From Richelia sp. UBA3308 (GTDB lineage Bacteria; Cyanobacteriota; Cyanobacteriia; Cyanobacteriales; Nostocaceae): a stretch of 10,428 nt of DNA. The position numbers and the translations under genes were made by a program. Shown here in pieces: positions 6,187-10,428 of this stretch (position 1 is its first letter; every line of letters starts with the position of its first letter). Below the pieces are notes generated by a model that saw nothing but the letters and a program-made list of their open reading frames with translations, was not told the DNA's origin and searched no databases. The stretch is from the NCBI GenBank assembly GCA_002361335.1, contig DESS01000026.1, forward strand, positions 73,554 through 83,981, written 5' to 3'.

Positions 6187-7974
6187 CTACTTATTCCCAA
6201 ACTTCTGCAAAATCCTCAATCCCAATAACCGATAATCAAAACTTCTTCCTTCAGCCTTCTCTCCCAAAACTTCAACTCGCCAAATTTCCCACATTAATAA
6301 CAACCATAAAACTTCTCCAATACGACGCTGACGAATTTGCCCGCCGATTTCACCCGCCAGAATTTTCAAAATAATATCTTCTTGATAACGCCCTTCAAAT
6401 TTCAAAATACCCGCATTCAATCTTTTACTAACTTCACCCCATAACTCACCATTAAACCAACTATTTAAAGGTACACCCATACCACGTTTTTCTCGCCAGA
6501 CAATTTCCGACGGTAACCATGATTCAACCGCACGTTTGAGGATATATTTTTCTATATTACCTTGTAAACAAAGTTCACCTGAAAGCGCAAAACTCCACTC
6601 AGCCAATGGTAAATCACAAAATGGCGATCGCACTCTCAAATCAAAGGCTTTTGCTAAATTTGTAGCTCTAGGATGAATATTTTGTGCGCCTTTAAGCATC
6701 AAGGTAGCACGGCGCAATCTTGCTAAAATATTGTTGGTAAAATCTGGATTTAATGCTTCTACAATCCAATTTTGTGGATTATTTTTTTCAATTTGACTAT
6801 ATAATTCGGCTTGAAAACATTGCGCCTCATAACCATAAAGTCGATGAAAAGTCTGTAGGTATTGTTGATCAAAATCCTCAGAATTATAAATACCAGCAGC
6901 AATTAAAGGTTTATTAGTCCATCCAGCAAATAACTGGTCACCACCTTCACCATTGAAAATTACCGCTGTTTCTTTTGAAGCAGCTTCACATAGTAAATAT
7001 ATTGGTACCGTCACCCCATCACCAAAAGGTAAATCTAAAGCTTTGACGGTATTCTTAATTGCCGACTTAATTCGCTTTGGTGTTGCATCCACCTTCACTA
7101 AAGGAATCTCTAAATGTGTGGCAACAGCCTCAGCAAAAGGTAATTCAGAAACTCCATACTCACCAAAATCTAAAGCATAGGCTTTTACTTTCACTCCAGC
7201 TTGTTTTAAAGCCGCCGCGACAATTGAAGAATCTAATCCCCCAGAAAGAAATACTCCTACATCCCCTGGAGGCAAATTATTAACTTGACGGTGAATGGCA
7301 TCTTTAAGTAAACCTTGTAATTGCCATATCGCGATATTTTCATCTTCAATTAAATCTTTTGCTTCTCGCCACTCATAGCGATTTTGGATTTTATGATTTT
7401 GGATTTGATTATTTTGGATTTGATTATTTTGGATTTGATTATTTTGGATTTGATTATTGTGGGTTATTTCCCAAATAATTTCATATCCTGGGGGTATAGT
7501 GAAAATATTCTCAACGGGAGTCAGGGGAATGGGTACATAAGAAAAACAATTGTAGCCGTAAAAACCGGAAATACTGACTTGTGGCGAATCTAAAACAGAC
7601 AATAATAATTGCAAACGCGAAGCAAACCAAATTATCTGCCCTTGACGAAACCAATATAATGGTATGCGCCCAAAGCAATCTCGACTTAAAATTAAACGTT
7701 GATTTACAAACTTGATTGTGACATCCGGAAACTCAGGAATACCAGCAGCAGAAAGTGCAACCTGACAAAAATCCTTTTTCTTAACAATTTCTTCTCCGAA
7801 AATAGAAGGATTATGTGTAAAATTCCATCCAACTAAAACGGCAATACAATTATTATTTTGATAGCTAACTTCCTGTAACCCTTTCTCAACAGATGCTTTA
7901 CTAAACACCTTAAATAAAAGAGCTTCCAACTCAGATAAATTACCGCAACCCCAATAACCTAAAATTTCTTTCAA
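6187..7974 (-). CDS. Asparagine-synthase-family ATP-dependent amide ligase, glutaminase part degenerate
   Basis: The 595-residue protein has an asparagine-synthase synthetase domain from about 218. It carries the PP-loop SGGLDSS (244-250), DLPFGDG (314-320), NGEGGDQLFAGW (341-352) and, near the end, RVRSPFCD (447-454), an LP..I..R.KRG segment and a long C-terminal helix. AMP activation of a carboxylate, followed by amide formation, is therefore likely. The N-terminal domain is poorly conserved and short. No Cys follows the initiator, and neither RGPDG nor NGEIYN is seen, while DCFGRIPLYW (99-108) and the FTIPPG segment remain. Glutamine-derived ammonia is thus doubtful; related enzymes that lost the Cys (beta-lactam synthetase, lasso cyclases) use internal or other amines. 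The start is TTG with an in-frame TAA immediately before it and no Shine-Dalgarno, so the N-terminus is uncertain. A 15-bp repeat expands the linker. The substrate is unknown. Confidence 0.82.
   Translation of the reverse strand: MKEILGYWGCGNLSELEALLFKVFSKASVEKGLQEVSYQNNNCIAVLVGWNFTHNPSIFGEEIVKKKDFCQVALSAAGIPEFPDVTIKFVNQRLILSRDCFGRIPLYWFRQGQIIWFASRLQLLLSVLDSPQVSISGFYGYNCFSYVPIPLTPVENIFTIPPGYEIIWEITHNNQIQNNQIQNNQIQNNQIQNHKIQNRYEWREAKDLIEDENIAIWQLQGLLKDAIHRQVNNLPPGDVGVFLSGGLDSSIVAAALKQAGVKVKAYALDFGEYGVSELPFAEAVATHLEIPLVKVDATPKRIKSAIKNTVKALDLPFGDGVTVPIYLLCEAASKETAVIFNGEGGDQLFAGWTNKPLIAAGIYNSEDFDQQYLQTFHRLYGYEAQCFQAELYSQIEKNNPQNWIVEALNPDFTNNILARLRRATLMLKGAQNIHPRATNLAKAFDLRVRSPFCDLPLAEWSFALSGELCLQGNIEKYILKRAVESWLPSEIVWREKRGMGVPLNSWFNGELWGEVSKRLNAGILKFEGRYQEDIILKILAGEIGGQIRQRRIGEVLWLLLMWEIWRVEVLGEKAEGRSFDYRLLGLRILQKFGNK
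6624..6631. repeat. HIP1 octamer GCGATCGC
   Basis: Second perfect HIP1 site in the window, inside the asparagine-synthase-like gene, consistent with a cyanobacterial chromosome. Confidence 0.8.
7381..7455. repeat. In-frame 15-bp minisatellite in the asparagine-synthase-like gene
   Basis: The unit ATTTTGGATTTGATT is present in four perfect tandem copies (7396-7455), preceded by one copy with a changed end (7381-7395). Because 15 is a multiple of three, it encodes repeating NQIQN (residues about 174-193) plus HKIQN (194-198). It sits just after the IPPG segment, at the join between the degenerate N-terminal domain and the synthetase domain, and so lengthens the linker without breaking the frame. 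Confidence 0.9.
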
Positions 7975-8060
7975 TTATCAATTATGAATTAACTGCTTGC
8001 CAATCAATCAACTGCCAGTAAAAACAGCCCCTACTACCAAACTTTGAAATCACTTAATCG

Positions 8061-8102
8061 ATGCCCCATGCCTCATGCCCCATGCCTCATGCCCCATGCC
8101 CC
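8061..8102. repeat. Heptad array ATGCC(C/T)C
   Basis: Six 7-bp units alternate ATGCCCC and ATGCCTC, ending eight bases before the stop of the membrane-protein gene. It is the same family as 3125-3180 read on the other strand. It lies in the 136-bp gap between two - strand genes, with no clear terminator of its own. Confidence 0.85.
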
Positions 8103-8110
8103 ATAGACAT

Positions 8111-8746
8111 TTATTGAACAACAAACTGCTTACCTTGAATAACTTTATCACCCATATCACCCAAAGTAATCTGTACAATCCACTTACCAGTAGGATCATT
8201 TTCTTTAAATTGATAGCGGCAATGAGTATTCCAAACTTCTTTAGTGATAGTTTTAGTTTTCCAACTATTTTGATGAGCAATTTGACGGTTAGGATCGAGC
8301 CAATTACAGCCTAATTTTAACTGTTTTCCTACGGGAGCATCTTTAAGAGTGACATTGTAAAACACTTCCGGACTATTTTGACGGTTAATTTCCTTTACAT
8401 TTGCAGCAGGATCGTTACGCTTAAAACCAATCCGACTATCATAAACAGAAATACCTTCAAGGGCAGAATAATGCTGTTGTTGGACAAAAAATACCGCTGC
8501 ACCAGCACTTAACACCACCGTCGCCACACCCCCAATTATCCAACGGTTGCGTTTTTTCTGGTTATCCAAAGCTTGCTTGCGATAAACCTGCATTATAGCT
8601 TCATCGAGCAAATCATCAGGTAAATTCAACTCTTGTAAAATCTGTTGTAACTCTTCTATTTCAATTTCAGATTGTCGTTGTTGAGACAAACGCTCTACTT
8701 CTGCGACAATTTGAGAAACTTGTTTTGGTGTCAAACGTTTTTGCAT
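8111..8746 (-). CDS. Single-pass membrane protein with extracytoplasmic beta domain, function unknown
   Basis: The 211-residue protein has three parts. Residues 1-66 are highly charged and helical (RLTPKQVSQIVAEVERLSQQ, then EELQQILQELNLPDDLLDEAI), probably a cytosolic coiled or helical-bundle domain. Residues 69-88 form one transmembrane helix preceded by KKRNR, so the N-terminus should stay inside. Residues 95-211 are rich in beta-strand-forming residues and carry two cysteines (147 and 176) that could form a disulphide outside the membrane. The fold looks Ig-like; I do not recognise a named family. No Shine-Dalgarno is evident before the ATG. The asparagine-synthase-like gene lies downstream on the same strand after a 136-bp gap filled by a heptad array, so co-transcription is possible but not shown. 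It could be an anti-sigma-like or scaffold protein; this is only a shape-based guess. Confidence 0.75.
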   Translation of the reverse strand: MQKRLTPKQVSQIVAEVERLSQQRQSEIEIEELQQILQELNLPDDLLDEAIMQVYRKQALDNQKKRNRWIIGGVATVVLSAGAAVFFVQQQHYSALEGISVYDSRIGFKRNDPAANVKEINRQNSPEVFYNVTLKDAPVGKQLKLGCNWLDPNRQIAHQNSWKTKTITKEVWNTHCRYQFKENDPTGKWIVQITLGDMGDKVIQGKQFVVQ

Positions 8747-9348
8747 AACAAACAGCCAAAGGTTGTGTATGTAATTGAACTTCTACATTGCACCCTTGGT
8801 ATCAGAAAATTCAATCCCAACAAGATTAAGACTTAGCAAAAAAGCACATTTTTCCTGTAAGGGAGGCCCTCAAACGGTGTAGATCAACTTCGGAGATCCC
8901 AAAGCCGTTGTGTACTCTGAAAAACTTGAACGTAGTAATAAGGCAATGAGAGTACGGCACCAACAACCAATTGTGACAATATCGTAAATTCTGAAGATTT
9001 TTAGTTTTATACCATATTTTCCGATCGAGCTACTCAAAGAATTTCATTATTATTCCTTAAATTTTGCTTTCAATTTTATTTGAAATTTTGTTTTAAATTT
9101 TGTTTTAAATTTTGCTTTATTTTTATACGCTCAAGATTTCAAATTATTATACTACCATACTTAAATTCTCAATAAATAGTAACTGGCAAACATTTGGCAC
9201 TGGAGGATTGGGAATATAGAACTTATAAGTTAGAAGTTATAAAAAATTATTTGTGCCATCTCCTCATCTTTCAATCTCCATTTTCTTGCAAAACTATGGA
9301 AGTATGTCACAGTATGAGTGCAACAACAGTAAAGTTACGGTATTTCCC
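8747..9348. other. Long AT-rich upstream region between divergent genes
   Basis: This 600-bp spacer lies between the leftward membrane-protein gene and the rightward lgt, so it must hold promoters for both. It contains AACGG (8873-8877) pairing with CCGTT (8905-8909) in a GC-richer patch, ATTGTGACAAT near 8971 (5-bp arms), five copies of a 12-bp AT-rich repeat (9061-9120) and the perfect palindrome ACTTATAAGT (9221-9230). I cannot assign -35/-10 boxes with confidence and see no gene. Confidence 0.5.
9061..9120. repeat. Five tandem 12-bp AT-rich repeats upstream of lgt
   Basis: The consensus ATTTTGTTTTAA is repeated at an exact 12-bp period: ATTTTGCTTTCA, ATTTTATTTGAA, ATTTTGTTTTAA twice, ATTTTGCTTTAT. 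A possible sixth, weaker unit (ATTATTCCTTAA) precedes them at 9049. T-tracts spaced by 12 bp are close to, but not at, helical phasing. Confidence 0.8.
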
Positions 9349-10257
9349 ATGGCACTGGATATTTCCTACTTGCCCTTAGGGTTTGTGTTTACTTCTCCCG
9401 GTCCTATTTTAGTAAAATTAGGACCAATAACTATCCGCTGGTATGGCTTGTTGATTGCCTCAGCAGTATTGATTGGTGTTACACTTTCCCAATATTTGGC
9501 AAAGCGTCGTAATGTTAATCCCGATTTGTTAAGCGATTTATCTATTTGGCTGGTAATTGGCGCAATTCCAGCTGCCCGGTTATATTACGTCTTATTTCAA
9601 TGGCAAGAATATGCCCAACGTCCATGGGATATTTTCGCTATTTGGAAGGGTGGTATTGCTATTCATGGAGCGATTATCGGCGGTCTAGCAGTCGCTTTAA
9701 TCTTTGCTAAACTCAAACAAGTTCAATTTTGGCAATTAACAGACTTAGTCGCTCCTTCATTGATTTTAGGACAGGCAATTGGACGCTGGGGAAATTTTTT
9801 CAACTCAGAAGCCTTCGGAAGACCTACTAATTTGCCTTGGAAACTTTTTATTCCTCGTGAAATTACTCTTGTTGATGGTTCAAAAGTTTACCCGCGTCCA
9901 CCAGAATTCATTGATGAAAGTTTCTTCCATCCCACATTTCTTTACGAATCTTTGTGGAATGTCATGGTATTCGCCTTGCTAATGATATTATTCTTTCGAG
10001 GCTTACAAGGAAAGCTTTCCTTAAAAACGGGTACGATATTCTTGGTTTATTTAATAGGTTACAGTTTAGGACGCTTTTGGATTGAAGGTCTGCGTTTAGA
10101 TAGCTTAATGCTTGGTCCTTTGAGAATCGCCCAAGTAGTAAGTTTAATCGAAATTGCCATAGGACTAGCTGGTTTATGGTGGCTTTACATCAGAAAACGC
10201 CCTTTACCAGATGTCGTTTCTAGCCAAACTGAAGAGAAAACCAAGCGATTGAGGTAG
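9349..10257 (+). CDS. lgt: Prolipoprotein diacylglyceryl transferase Lgt
   Basis: Lgt moves the diacylglyceryl group of phosphatidylglycerol onto the lipobox cysteine of prolipoproteins, the first step of lipoprotein maturation in the plasma membrane. From the ATG at 9349 the protein has 302 residues, normal for the family. Visible motifs are HGAIIGG (106-112), the Lgt signature GRWGNFFNSEAFG (145-157), HPTFLYES (194-201) and GRFWIEGLR (241-249), spread over several hydrophobic membrane segments. The frame is open further upstream to a GTG at 9253, but residues before MALDISYLPL look like non-coding sequence translated by chance, and family members start with a similar M-x-LDI. No Shine-Dalgarno is seen. 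It is the only gene on the + strand here with clear housekeeping character, and its GC is closer to the cyanobacterial norm than that of the dioxygenase pair. Confidence 0.96.
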   Translation: MALDISYLPLGFVFTSPGPILVKLGPITIRWYGLLIASAVLIGVTLSQYLAKRRNVNPDLLSDLSIWLVIGAIPAARLYYVLFQWQEYAQRPWDIFAIWKGGIAIHGAIIGGLAVALIFAKLKQVQFWQLTDLVAPSLILGQAIGRWGNFFNSEAFGRPTNLPWKLFIPREITLVDGSKVYPRPPEFIDESFFHPTFLYESLWNVMVFALLMILFFRGLQGKLSLKTGTIFLVYLIGYSLGRFWIEGLRLDSLMLGPLRIAQVVSLIEIAIGLAGLWWLYIRKRPLPDVVSSQTEEKTKRLR

Positions 10258-10260
10258 AAA

Positions 10261-10304
10261 ATGGGGATGGGGAGACAAGGAAAGAGACAAGGGGACAAGG
10301 GGAA
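10261..10304. repeat. Purine-rich imperfect repeat after lgt
   Basis: ATGGGG occurs twice, then GACAAGG-like units recur (GACAAGG, GACAAGG, GACAAGG with variable spacers) just after the lgt stop. It has almost no pyrimidines on the + strand. It has no hairpin, so it is not a terminator. Confidence 0.5.
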
Positions 10305-10385
10305 TAAGTTAAGAGTTATTAAATCTTTAAGTTTTATCAATTCTTCTACTTACCATTTGCAACTCATTTTTCATTCCCGCCCTAC

Positions 10386-10428
10386 CAACTACTAACCACT
10401 AACGAGTAAAGAGTAAAGAGTAACGAGT
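10386..10428. repeat. Heptad array TAA(C/A)GAG running off the window
   Basis: Six 7-bp units (CAACTAC, TAACCAC, TAACGAG, TAAAGAG, TAAAGAG, TAACGAG) fill 10386-10427 and appear to continue past the right edge. This is another heptad family, or a derivative of the one at 1797-1859 on the opposite strand. Confidence 0.75.

Noticed and set aside
7381..7455. CRISPR-like regular repeats
   Set aside because: The 15-bp units abut each other with no spacers and keep the reading frame of a gene, so this is a minisatellite.
1851..7974. Exosortase or a single biosynthetic operon
   Set aside because: No exosortase, glycosyltransferase or carrier genes are present, strands alternate and gaps are long, so a single operon is not supported.
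8050..8280. Alternative frame on the - strand over the end of the membrane-protein gene
   Set aside because: It is out of frame with the longer gene and its C-terminus is encoded by the heptad array.
6187..8746. Lasso-peptide cluster around an asparagine-synthase-like cyclase
   Set aside because: No short precursor peptide and no McjB-type protease are encoded nearby; the adjacent 211-residue protein is a membrane protein unlike either.
8861..8920. Small structured RNA in the GC-richer patch upstream of lgt
   Set aside because: Only 5-bp complementary arms (AACGG/CCGTT) and a GATC pair are found; no known RNA family or terminator could be recognised.
9253..9348. Longer Lgt starting at GTG 9253
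   Set aside because: The extra 32 residues are not hydrophobic or conserved-looking, and the ATG at 9349 gives the N-terminus typical of the family.

Overview
The window reads as chromosomal DNA of a filamentous, probably heterocyst-forming, cyanobacterium (Nostocales-like). The grounds are two HIP1 octamers (GCGATCGC), intergenic arrays of degenerate heptanucleotide repeats of the cyanobacterial STRR type, AT-rich genes separated by long repeat-filled spacers, and an Lgt protein of the cyanobacterial type. No tRNA, rRNA, CRISPR array or transposase gene was seen.

Layout. 1-396 is non-coding with a short duplicated motif and a terminator-like hairpin. 397-1698 (-) encodes a zinc-ribbon membrane protein with a soluble domain that resembles a degenerate Toprim fold. 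1851-3170 (-) encodes a fold-type III PLP-decarboxylase-like protein whose Schiff-base lysine, PLP-stacking histidine and a catalytic acidic residue all appear replaced. 3171-3876 is a spacer holding a hairpin repeat, a decayed partial copy of the first gene, and a small palindrome. 3877-5841 (+) is a two-gene, visibly AT-richer unit: a PhyH-family Fe(II)/2-oxoglutarate oxygenase and a Gfo/Idh/MocA-like oxidoreductase with an altered EKP motif. 5842-6186 is a structured intergenic region between converging genes. 6187-7974 (-) is an asparagine-synthase-family protein with an intact ATP-binding synthetase domain, a shortened N-terminal domain without the glutaminase cysteine, and an in-frame 15-bp minisatellite between them. 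8111-8746 (-) is a single-pass membrane protein of unknown function. 9349-10257 (+) is lgt, a housekeeping lipoprotein-maturation gene that anchors the right end.

How the genes fit together. There is no obvious single operon: strands alternate and spacers are long. The most interesting feature is the 1.8-8 kb block. Three proteins of small-molecule enzyme families (PLP decarboxylase-like, Gfo/Idh-like, asparagine-synthase-like) each lack a hallmark residue of their family, and a dioxygenase lies among them. That could mean an unusual biosynthetic capability or parallel loss of activity, and the sequence alone does not decide. Heptad repeats lie beside or inside nearly every gene boundary; one array supplies the stop codon of the PLP-like gene and another the proposed start.
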